Source: Nemertoderma westbladi (Eukaryota > Xenacoelomorpha > Nemertodermatida > Nemertodermatidae). From it: a DNA stretch of 64,000 bases. This document shows positions 26,425 to 36,200 of the stretch, piece after piece. How positions within the stretch are numbered: position 1 is the stretch's first letter; the number at the start of each line of letters is the position of its first letter. The DNA lies in contig JAUCBJ010007457.1 of the NCBI GenBank assembly GCA_032718475.1, positions 27,705 through 91,704 on the forward strand, written 5' to 3'. Both the position numbers and the translations under genes were made by a program. The notes beneath the pieces were generated by a model. It worked only from the letters and a program-made list of their open reading frames with translations. It had not been told where the DNA came from and did no database searches.

Positions 26425-27086
26425 GACGTACTTTGGACAGAAATATAAGTATTGAACATGAATATAAATTGAGTAGGCATGTATGTAACATGTAACTTTT
26501 TGAAACTTACCCGAATAACTCAGGTGTTTGTTACCTGTTGGGAAGGACTTAATTGTTTTGTAAATTTATACATGGAGAGTATACAATATTGATTGGCTAA
26601 CTATACAATAAAATTGTTAATTAAACAATATTAATTAACCATTAATTAATATAATCTTCATTACTAATCTCAATTGAAATATTATTAATGTTGTCGTTAT
26701 TTGGTGCGGACAACTTGACTTGCGCACTTGATTTATAATCTATATAAATAAGATTACATTTCGTTGCGAAATAAATTGCGAGCGCAGCGAGGATTTAAAT
26801 CAATACGAGAACTGTGATATTTGCCTTGAATATAATAACTATAATTATGATATGTAATTTTCAATATCATGATATGGATTACTTAAAGATCCTCAGTGAA
26901 CGTGAAACACCGAAGGCAACACGAAGTTACACTTATCTTGGCAGTTACCTGTCAGACATGGGGGTGGAACACGCAATAACTATCTAAACCTTGGTTAGCC
27001 CATCACCCAGGAAACCCATCAATGTAATAGAACAAAAAATTATTTATTCTAGAATACTCGCTGAGGGTTCGAACCCAGGAACTTAC
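26425..27086 (-). other. Intron segment between 24-bp satellite and Ig1/Ig2 exon
   Basis: AT-rich intron. It begins with an inverted partial satellite unit (26416-26436) and ends at the donor GTAAGT of the exon at 27087. A T-arm-like string (GGGTTCGAACCC) lies just inside the donor but no tRNA can be built around it. Confidence 0.7.
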
Positions 27087-27327
27087 CGGTGGCGACAATC
27101 TCGAAGTATGTTGGGTCATTGACCTTCAACCCGGTGGGTTCCAGACCCGGTCCTCTCGCGATCACCTTGCTCGCGTCCCCCGGCGCGTCCGATATGTTCA
27201 CTGTGTAGGGACTCTTGGTCGTCTCTTCCTTAGCGAAACTCACGCTGACCAGATGAGGACCAGCGGTTTGGGATAGATAAGTAACGCTGTAAGTTTTGTT
27301 GCGGTCGTTATTAAACTCAACTTTAGC
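27087..27327 (-). CDS. FLN: Filamin exon: second half of Ig1 and start of Ig2
   Basis: Eighty codons plus one base, residues 331-410. AKVEFNNDRNKTYSVTYLSQ, TAGPHLVSVSFAKEETTKSP and YTVNIS complete Ig1. GDASKVIARGPGLEPTG is the inter-repeat linker and first strand of Ig2, and YFEIVAT leads into the intron. The acceptor is TTTATATTTAG at 27328, the donor GTAAGT at 27086, and the exit phase is 1. The split codon G plus AT gives Asp, so the protein continues as AGNGHVEVNIVDEDG in the exon at 7422. The intervening intron is 19.7 kb, nearly all 24-bp satellite. Confidence 0.92.
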
Positions 27328-27507
27328 CTAAATATAAACGCGATTTATTTAGTGTAAAAGTAAACGCCTAAACCTCTATAATCATACTATTACGTAGGTA
27401 TTCATTAATATATAAAGATAATGTTCGAGTGTTTGGTTAAATAATAAGAATATGGTTACCGAATAGAGTTGTAAGCTATCGGTAGAGTTTATTTAGTTGT
27501 TACTAAC

Positions 27508-27645
27508 CCCGATCTCTTTCCCATTGGGGTCCTTAACCGAAACGACGACTTCGCCGTTACCTGCACTGAATGTCTCCACAGTGAACCGAGAGGGCTGGCC
27601 AACCGCGCAACCTTCTGGTTCAACACCCGGCCCATAGACCCTCAC
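27508..27645 (-). CDS. FLN: Filamin exon: first half of Ig repeat 1
   Basis: Forty-six codons, phase 0 to 0, residues 285-330. It opens VRVYGPGVEPEGCAVGQPSR, the GPG-EP-G signature that begins filamin immunoglobulin repeats, followed by FTVETFSAGNGEVVVSVKDP. The acceptor is GTGTTCTTTAG at 27646-27647. The donor GTTAGT at 27507 follows GGG. The next exon (AKVEFNNDRNKTYSVTYLSQ) continues the same Ig fold in phase. In filamins Ig1 sits directly after the actin-binding domain, as here. Confidence 0.9.
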
Positions 27646-27892
27646 CTAAAGAACACGTTGCATAGTTACTGAGTAGGTTGTTTAGTTACTCTGAGTACGT
27701 TGCTTAGTTACTGAGAAGGTTGTTTAGTTACTGAGTAGGTTGCTTAGTTACTGAGTAGGTTGTTTAGTTACTCTGAGTACGTTGCTTAGTTACTGAGTAG
27801 GTTACTTAGTTACTGAGAAGGTTGTTTAGTTACTGAGTAGGTTGCTTAGTTACTGAGTAGGTTGCTTAGTTACTGAGAAGGTTGATTAGAAA
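27646..27892. repeat. ~20-bp minisatellite next to the Ig1 acceptor
   Basis: About a dozen imperfect copies of a 20-24 bp unit with core TTGCTTAGTTACTGAGTAGG. On the sense (minus) strand each copy contains CAGTAACTAAG, and the copy nearest the exon supplies the sequence some 20-25 nt upstream of the acceptor, where a branch point is expected. Confidence 0.85.
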
Positions 27893-28077
27893 ACCTTATC
27901 GATAACTTATTGATTACCAAACTTATCGATAACTTATTGATTACCAAACTTATCAATAACTTATTGATTACTAAACTTATCGATAACTTATTGATTACCA
28001 AACTTATCGATAACTTATTGATTACCAAACTTATCGATAACTTATTGATTACAAAACTTATCGATAACTTATTGAAC
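27893..28077. repeat. 27-bp minisatellite
   Basis: About seven copies of a 27-bp AT-rich unit with core TTACCAAACTTATCGATAAC, directly beside the 20-bp array and within the same 632-bp intron. The short ORF it creates on the plus strand is a repeat artefact. Confidence 0.9.
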
Positions 28078-28242
28078 TTATTATTAACTTATTTTCTAAT
28101 TAATATTTGGTTTAATATTTATGAGATTAAATAGTTGAAAAAAATTGAATTTTAATGGCACAAAAACGTTGCAATTACCATTCCGTGTCATCAGAAAATG
28201 ACACTGTATTACGGTTCATGGTGTATATATATATGACAACTA

Positions 28243-28259
28243 CCCCCCCCCCCCCCCCC
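28243..28259. repeat. C17 homopolymer (G17 on the sense strand) near a splice donor
   Basis: Seventeen consecutive C on the plus strand, 19 nt inside the intron from the exon ending at 28278. A TA-repeat lies just beyond it (about 28222-28233). Confidence 0.95.
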
Positions 28260-28277
28260 GGTCGCAGTTTCACTCAC

Positions 28278-28406
28278 CTTTGATGGATTTGTTCTGGGTC
28301 TCAGTGGAGCCCCAGGTCGCAGTTTCGCATGGGGGAATTGACTCAGATACGTCATCATGGAGAGATCATCGACTTTTGGGTTAGTCATGTCTTCCGGTGA
28401 TATTAA
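28278..28406 (-). CDS. FLN: Filamin exon: C-terminal end of CH2
   Basis: Forty-three codons, phase 0 on both sides, residues 242-284. [14 protein letters not shown] and [20 protein letters not shown] are the closing helix of CH2 and the conserved proline-rich exit from the actin-binding domain, as in vertebrate filamins. The acceptor is TTATTTTCAG at 28407 and the donor GTGAGTG at 28277, both close to consensus. A stretch of this exon (GAAACTGCGACC followed by G-rich sequence) is repeated directly after the donor, and a run of 17 G on the sense strand follows it at 28259-28243. Confidence 0.92.
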
Positions 28407-28545
28407 CTGAAAATAAATAGCATTGTAATCGGAATAAATTAAATCTAAGTAGCAACTGGTTAGTTACGGATAGCTATTGGTTCACTGACACTAAGTAAAG
28501 CAATCCTGAGATATTAAACAACTCACCCATAACCGGTGAAACACT

Positions 28546-30078
28546 CACTTTTCCTACACCAACCCGTGGAACACTCAACCATTCCTACACCAACCTGTGA
28601 ACACTCAACCATTCCTACACCAACCTATGAACACTCAGCCATTCCTACACCAACCTGTGAACACTCAACCATTCCTACACCAACCTGTGGAACACTCAAC
28701 CAGTCCTACACCAACCTGTGAACACTCAACCATTCCTACACCAACCTGTGGAACACTCAGCCATTCCTACACCAACCTGTGGAACACTCAACCATTCCTA
28801 CACCAACCTGTGGAAACTCAGCCATTCCTTCACCAACCTGTGAACACTCAACCATTCCTACACCAACCTGTGAACACTCAACCATTCCTACACCAACCTG
28901 TGGAAACTCAGCCATTCCTTCACCAACCTGTGAACACTCAACAATTCCTACACCAACCTGTGAAAACTCAACCATTCCTACACCAACCTGTGGAAACTCA
29001 GCCATTCCTTCACCAACCTGTGAACACTCAACCATTCCTACACCAACCTGTGAACACTCAACCATTCCTACACCAACCTGTGGAACACTCAACCATTCCT
29101 ACACCAACCTGTGGAAACTCAGCCATTCCTTCACCAACCTGTGAACACTCAACCATTCCTACACCAACCTGTGAACACTCAACCATTCCTACACCAACCT
29201 GTGGAAACTCAGCCATTCCTTCACCAACCTGTGAACACTCAACCATTCCTACACCAACCTGTGAACACTCAACCATTCCTACACCAACCTGTGGAAACTC
29301 AGCCATTCCTTCACCAACCTGTGAACACTCAACCATTCCTACACCAACCTGTGAACACTCAACCATTCCTACACCAACCTGTGGAACACTCAACCATTCC
29401 TACACCAACCTGTGAAAACTCAACCATTCCTACACCAACCTGTGGAACACTCAGCCATTCCTACTCCAACCTGTGGAAACTCAGCCATTCCTACACCAAC
29501 CTGTGGAACACTCAACCATTCCTACACCAACCTGTGGAACACTCAACCATTCCTACACCAACCTGTGGAAACTCAGCCATTCCTTCACCAACCTGTGAAC
29601 ACTCAACCATTCCTACACCAACCTGTGAACACTCAACCATTCCTACACCAACCTGTGGAACACTCAACCATCCCTACACCAACCTGTGGAACACTCAACC
29701 ATTCCTACACCAACCTGTGAAAACTCAACCATTCCTACACCAACCTGTGGAACACTCAACCATTCCTACACCAACCTGTGAACACTCAACCATTCCTACA
29801 CCAAACTGTGGAACACTCAGCCATTCCTACACCAACATGTGGAACACTCAACCATTCCTACATCAACCTGTGGAACCTGTCAACCATTCCTACATCAACC
29901 TGTGGAACACTCAATCATTCCTACACCAAACTGTGGAACACTCAACCATTCCTACACCAACCTGTGGAACACTCAACCCTTCCTACACCAACCTGTGGAA
30001 CACTCAACCATTCCTACACTAACCTGTTGAACACTCAACCATTCCTACACCAACCTGTGGAACACTCAGCCATTCCTC
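28546..30078. repeat. 30-31 bp minisatellite containing exon end and splice donor (~50 copies)
   Basis: Fills nearly the whole 1.65-kb intron between the two CH2 exons. The plus-strand core is CCTACACCAACCTGTGG. Read on the sense strand, each copy contains AGGAATGG(C/T)TGAGTGTT, then CCACAG or CACAG, then GTTGGTGTAG. The first copy overlaps the real exon end (EEWLSVPQ codons and donor at 30054). Units vary between 30 and 31 bp, so copies are not in a common frame. The ORFs of 60-300 codons here are by-products. Confidence 0.95.
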
Positions 30079-30419
30079 GGCTAGTTGCATGGCTTCCTCG
30101 GCGTTCCGGAATGGTTCCTTGGGGTCCCATTTGTCCCAATCGGGACAGAGTCCCGGCGCCAACGCGTCGACAAGGGAACCGATTGTTTTACCGTCGTTCC
30201 AATCACTCGTAAAGTTACCGATCGCCCGGTCGGGTACTTTGCTTTGTACCCATGCCAACAGCCGTTGTTTGGGAGTCAGTGTAGACCCTTTATCCTTATT
30301 GGTACGTGTTACATCGTCATCTCCATCGTACATAGGCATTGAGATTGAGTAATGTAATATCAATGTCCAAATTAAACCAAGAATTAGTTTCACTTTGCCT
30401 TCAACAATATCTGTACTAT
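30055..30419 (-). CDS. FLN: Filamin exon: end of CH1, linker and most of CH2
   Basis: Encodes residues 120-241. It begins [20 protein letters not shown], the hallmark last helix of CH1, then HYSISMPM, a charged linker ([16 protein letters not shown]), and CH2 from about residue 168 ([15 protein letters not shown]). CH2 carries [20 protein letters not shown] and ends at EEWLSVPQ. The two CH domains together bind F-actin. The acceptor is GCGTTACAG at 30420 and entry is phase 1. The donor after CAG at 30055 is GTTGGTGTAG, a GT with poor +3 and +4 positions, and leaves phase 0. The boundary is fixed by homology, because filamins read IPQ followed by ITPEE where this gene reads VPQ followed by ISPED. 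Reading through the donor meets a stop at 30019-30021. The last 24 bases of the exon form the first copy of the adjacent 31-bp minisatellite. Confidence 0.93.
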
Positions 30420-31439
30420 CTGTAACGCAATACATAAAAATAAATTAGTTTTATTTTGTCTTTTCTCAGTTTTAGTTTGACCCCACCCGCGGTTGCACCG
30501 TATGGGATTTGGAAATACACCATTTCCAAACCCCATTCTATATCAGCAAGCGAATTGACTGGAGTGCGTTGGGTATGTGAGTGGGCGTGAAGACAAAAAA
30601 GCGAATTGGAGTGCTGCAGATTAGCAGGAATAATACGTAATAATAATGACTTTTTTTTCCTAATTTATTATTTTTAATATTATTCTCAAATTTTTTATTA
30701 ATTACCTTGATAGAAACACGCCGGTACAATAATTATTCTGACTGAAATGTTGTGAAATCAAATGAAATCGGATAAATTTGTTTTGCTTTTAGGGTCATTT
30801 TAGTTTCGTATGATAATAATTTGATATGATCAAAATCAGGAATTGAGCAGGAATAAATACACAATAATGCAACAATTAGCGCACCAGAGAGCAAATGTAG
30901 AATATTATAAGAATTGAAAGCAATATATTTGAATTGGATTCAGCACATTCCCATATGGATAAATTTCACTACTCAAGGTTTACTAATTCATGGAAAATGT
31001 CTGGCGAGTATTTCCTTTCACCGTCACTCTTCTTCGTTAAAAAATTACCCATTTCGATAAAAAAAAAACAATAATTAAGAACCACAGCACTTAAAATGCA
31101 AGTAATGTCTCTCCACATAACATATGCCAATATCAATATGTATATATATTTTATTTTACCGGTTTGATTTTATACCGCAACTGACTTATATCGGTGCATT
31201 GGTGCCTTTACTGTTCTTACCGCCACGTTATCTATTTTCTATTCGTTCATTTGGTTCACAACTATCGCCTGACCAGTTATACCTTGCTGTTGCTATGTAT
31301 ATTTTTATTATGGCCCTACCATTTTAATTATAGCCACCGGAGGCGCTAGTCCGGTAATGAAATGAAATGAAATGAAAATGCCATATACCGAGACCATTCA
31401 GGCCAACCAACATTCCCACAATTTGAATTCACAGTTGAA
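30420..31439 (-). other. Intron segment 3' part of the CH1-CH2 intron
   Basis: AT-rich intron upstream of the exon at 30419. It contains a short GAAAT microsatellite (about 31357-31377). At 30497-30534 it has a diverged, inverted relative of the 75-bp unit that forms the array starting at 31440. No gene seen. Confidence 0.7.
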
Positions 31440-32651
31440 ACGTGCCGACATCGCAGGGGGTTTGTAAGTGGTGTATTCCCAAACCCCATACGGTCTCAGC
31501 TCTACAGTTCCTTAACGTGCCGACATCGCAGGGGGTTTGTAAGTGGTGTATTCCCAAACCCCATACGGTCTCAGCTCTACAGTTCCTTAACGTGCCGACA
31601 TCGCAAGGGGTTTGTAAGTGGTGTATTCCCAAACCCCATACGGTCTCAGCTCTACAGTTCCTTAACGTGCCGACATCGCAGGGGGTTTGTAAGTGGTGTA
31701 TTCCCAAACCCCATACGGTCTCAGCTCTACAGTTCCTTAACGTGCCGACATCGCAGGGGGTTTGTAAGTGGTGTATTCCCAAACCCCATACGGTCTCAGC
31801 TCTGAGTTCATTAACGTGCCGACATCGCAGGGGGTTTGGTTTGTAAGTGGTGTATTCCCAAACCCCATACGGTCTCAGCTCTACAGTTCCTTAACATGCC
31901 GACATCGCAGGGGGTTTGTAAGTGGTGTATTCCCAAACCCCATACGGTCTCAGCTCTACAGTTCCTTAACGTGCCGACATCGCAGGGGGTTTGTAAGTAG
32001 TGTATTCCCAAACCCCATACGGTCTCAGCTCTACAGTTCCTTAACGTGCCGACATCGCAGGGGGTTTGTAAGTGGTGTATTCCCAAACCCCATACGGTCT
32101 CAGCTCTGAGTTCCTTAACGTGCCGACATCGCAGGGGGTTTGGTTTGTAAGTGGTGTATTCCCAAACCCCATACGGTCTCAGCTCTACAGTTCCTTAACG
32201 TGCCGACATCGCAGGGGGTTTGTAAGTGGTGTATTCCCAAACCCCATACGGTCTCAGCTCTACAGTTCCTTAACGTGCCGACATCGCAGGGGGTTTGTAA
32301 GTGGTGTATTCCCAAACCCCATACGGTCTCAGCTCTACAGTTCCTTAACGTGTCGACATCGCAGGGGGTTTGTAAGTGGTGTATTCCCAAACCCCATACG
32401 GTCTCAGCTCTACAGTTCCTTAACGTGCCGACATCGCAGGGGGTTTGTAAGTGGTGTATTCCCAAACCCCATACGGTCTCAGCTCTACAGTTCCTTAACG
32501 TGTCGACATCGCAGGGGGTTGGGTTGTAAGTGGTGTATTCCCAAACCCCATACGGTCTCAGCTCTACAGTTCCTTAACGTGCCGACATCGCAGGGGGTTT
32601 GTAAATGGTGTATTCCCAAACCCCATACGGTCTCAGCTCTACAGTTCCTTA
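31440..32651. repeat. 75-bp tandem array (~16 copies)
   Basis: Near-identical 75-bp units (25 codons) beginning GTGCCGACATCGCAGGGGG. A few carry a 4-bp GGTT insertion (near 31836, 32137 and 32517). Each unit contains GGGGTTTG and CAAACCCC about 15 nt apart, able to form an 8-bp hairpin. ORFs on both strands result from the length being a multiple of three; they sit inside a filamin intron and have no start context. Confidence 0.95.
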
Positions 32652-33206
32652 TAAACTGCTAGTCTTTGATTGGTCCGCGATTCTGGTTGAATTACATTGC
32701 CAGTGTAGAGACTGTATGGGGGTTGGCCCCCTTCCCTACCTATCGGTGTTTCATATATTATAAGTTGATTTGGCGATATGAGATTAAGACAAAGTGAACA
32801 AACAATAAATAATTTCAAGGAATCTGAGACAATGGGAATCCAGACCTTAATAGAATAATTCATTGTATTCGTTGCCAAGTTATTTCATTAGCGGATGGGA
32901 GAACTGAATACAAGGGAATATTAGACTGGTAAGTGGGGGAGACAGTATTATCGACTGAAAGTAATATAGAATAGCTCCTCGTGCAAAATAAATTAGTTTA
33001 ATCTGTGGCAATAAAACGGCTAATGAGAAGTAATCCTGACATGAGTGTCAGACTGTGTGTCAGAGACAGTGTGACCACGAATTCACACACATGCATGGTT
33101 GGTCAGCTAATAATTCGAATGCTTTAATTCTAGGCCAAAGGTATTTAAGTTCTTCCAAATAAAACTTCACTGTAGATGAGATATTACCTAGCCAGGGCTG
33201 CAGGTC
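32652..33206 (-). other. Intron segment between 75-bp and 26-bp arrays
   Basis: Unremarkable intronic sequence. The first recognisable degenerate 26-bp units appear near 33207, becoming regular after about 33340. No gene or RNA feature seen. Confidence 0.65.
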
Positions 33207-36200
33207 AGAAAGAACACAACCTTCCCTAAATGAGAAAGAACCCAGCATTCCATAGCTGATAAATAATACAAAATTAATGACCTTCTGAAAAAACAACGCA
33301 ACATTCGTTTCCTATCTAAGAAAGAACCCAACATTCACTAGCTGAAAAATAACGTAACTTTCACTAGCTGAGAAAGAACGTAACTTTCACTAGCTGAGAA
33401 AGAACGTAACTTTCACTAGCTGAGAAAGAACGTAACTTTCACTAGCTGAGAAAGAACGTAACTTTCACTAGCTGAGAAAGAACGTAACTTTCACTAGCTG
33501 AGAAAGAACGTAACTTTCACTAGCTGAGAAAGAACGTAACTTTCACTAGCTGAGAAAGAACGTAACTTTCACTAGCTGAGAAAGAACGTAACTTTCACTA
33601 GCTGAGAAAGAACGTAACTTTCACTAGCTGAGAAAGAACGCATCTTTCACTAGCTGAGAAAGAACGTAACTTTCACTAGCTGAGAAAGAACGTAACTTTC
33701 ACTAGCTGAGAAAGAACGTAACTTTCACTAGCTGAGAAAGAACGTAACTTTCACTAGCTGAGAAAGAACGTAACTTTCACTAGCTGAGAAAGAACTAACT
33801 TTCTCTAGCTGAGAAAGAACGTAACTTTCTTTAGCTGAGAAAGAACGTAACTTTCACTAGCTGAGAAAGAACGTAACTTTCACTAGCTGAGAAAGAACGT
33901 AACTTTCACTAGCTGAGAAAGAACGTAACTTTCTTTAGCTGAGAAAGAACGTAACTTTCACTAGCTGAGAAAGAACGTAACTTTCACTAGCTGAGAAAGA
34001 ACGTAACTTTCACTAGCTGAGAAAGAACGTAACTTTCACTAGCTGAGAAAGAACGTAACTTTCACTAGCTGAGAAAGAACGTAACTTTCACTAGCTGAGA
34101 AAGAACGTAACTTTCATTAGCTGAGAAAGAAAGTAACTTTCACTAGCTGAGAAAGAACGTAACTTTCCCTAGCTGAGAAAGAAAGTAACTTTCACTAGCT
34201 GAGAAAGAACACAACATTCACTAGCTGAGAAAGAACGTAACTTTCACTAGCTGAGAAAGAACGTAACTTTCCCTAGGTGAGAAAGAACGTAACTTTCACT
34301 AGCTGAGAAAGAACGTAACTTTCTCTAGCTGAGAAAGAACGTAACTTTCACTAGCTGAGAAAGAACTAACTTTCTCTAGCTGAGAAAGAACGCAACTTTC
34401 ACTAGCTGAGAAAGAACTAACTTTCTCTAGCTGAGAAAGAACGCAACTTTCACTAGCTGAGAAAGAACGTAACTTTCCCTAGCTGAGAAAGAACGTAACT
34501 TTCACTAGCTGAGAAAGAACGTAACTTTCACTAGCTGAGAAAGAACGTAACTTTCTTTAGCTGAGAAAGAACGTAACTTTCACTAGCTGAGAAAGAACGT
34601 AACTTTCACTAGCTGAGAAAGAACGTAACTTTCACTAGCTGAGAAAGAACGTAACTTTCTTTAGCTGAGAAAGAACGTAACTTTCACTAGCTGAGAAAGA
34701 ACGTAACTTTCACTTGCTGAGAAAGAACGTAACTTTCACTAGCTGAGAAAGAACTAACTTTCTCTAGTTGAGAAAGAACGCAACTTTCACTAGCTGAGAA
34801 AGAACTAACTTTCTCTAGCTGAGAAAGAACGCAACTTTCACTAGCTGAGAAAGAACGTAACTTTCCCTAGCTGAGAAAGAACGTAACTTTCACTAGCTGA
34901 GAAAGAACGTAACTTTCACTAGCTGAGAAAGAACGTAACTTTCTTTAGCTGAGAAAGAACGTAACTTTCACTAGCTGAGAAAGAACGTAACTTTCTCTAG
35001 CTGAGAAAGAACGTAACTTTCACTAGCTGAGAAAGAACGTAACTTTCACTAGCTGAGAAAGAACGTAACTTTCTTTAGCTGAGAAAGAACGTAACTTTCA
35101 CTAGCTGAGAAAGAACGTAACTTTCTCTAGCTGAGAAAGAACGTAACTTTCATTAGCTGAGAAAGAACGTAACTTTCACTAGCTGAGAAAGAACGTAACT
35201 TTCACTAGCTGAGAAATAACGTAACTTTCTCTAGCTGAGAAAGAACGTAACTTTCATTAGCTGAGAAAGAACGTAACTTTCACTAGCTGAGAAAGAACGT
35301 AACTTTCATTAGCTGAGAAAGAACGTAACTTTCACTAGCTGAGAAAGAACGTAACTTTCTTTAGCTGAGAAAGAACGTAACTTTCACTAGCTGAGAAAGA
35401 ACGTAACTTTCTCTAGCTGAGAAAGAACGTAACTTTCATTAGCTGAGAAAGAACGTAACTTTCACTAGCTGAGAAAGAACGTAACTTTCACTAGCTGAGA
35501 AAGAACGTAACTTTCTTTAGCTGAGAAAGAACGTAACTTTCACTAGCTGAGAAAGAACGTAACTTTCTCTAGCTGAGAAAGAACGTAACTTTCACTAGCT
35601 GAGAAAGAACGTAACTTTCACTAGCTGAGAAAGAACGTAACTTTCTTTAGCTGAGAAAGAACGTAACTTTCACTAGCTGAGAAAGAACGTAACTTTCCCT
35701 AGCTGAGAAAGAACGTAACTTTCACTAGCTGAGAAAGAACGTAACTTTCACTAGCTGAGAAAGAACGTAACTTTCCCTAGCTGAGAAAGAACGTAACTTT
35801 CACTAGCTGAGAAAGAACGTAACTTTCACTAGCTGAGAAAGAACGTAACTTTCTTTAGCTGAGAAAGAACGTAACTTTCACTAGCTGAGAAAGAACGTAA
35901 CTTTCTCTAGCTGAGAAAGAACGTAACTTTCATTAGCTGAGAAAGAACGTAACTTTCACTAGCTGAGAAAGAACGTAACTTTCACTAGCTGAGAAAGAAC
36001 GTAACTTTCACTAGCTGAGAAAGAACGTAACTTTCACTAGCTGAGAAAGAACGTAACTTTCACTAGCTGAGAAAGAACGTAACTTTCCCTAGCTGAGAAA
36101 GAACGTAACTTTCCCTAGCTGAGAAAGAACGTAACTTTCACTAGCTGAGAAAGAACGTAACTTTCACTAGCTGAGAAAGAACGTAACTTTCTTTAGCTGA

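Noticed and set aside
27062-27080. tRNA T-arm at the filamin donor (GGGTTCGAACCC)
   Set aside because: No other tRNA arms can be paired around it, and the sequence overlaps the splice donor region of a well-supported exon.
28536-30212. ORFs of 60-300 codons in the 31-bp minisatellite
   Set aside because: Repeat by-products in the CH2 intron. The unit length of 30-31 bp gives mixed frames and there is no recognisable domain.
31429-32662. ORFs on both strands of the 75-bp array
   Set aside because: A 75-bp unit is a multiple of three and stays open by chance. The location is intronic and both strands are equally open.
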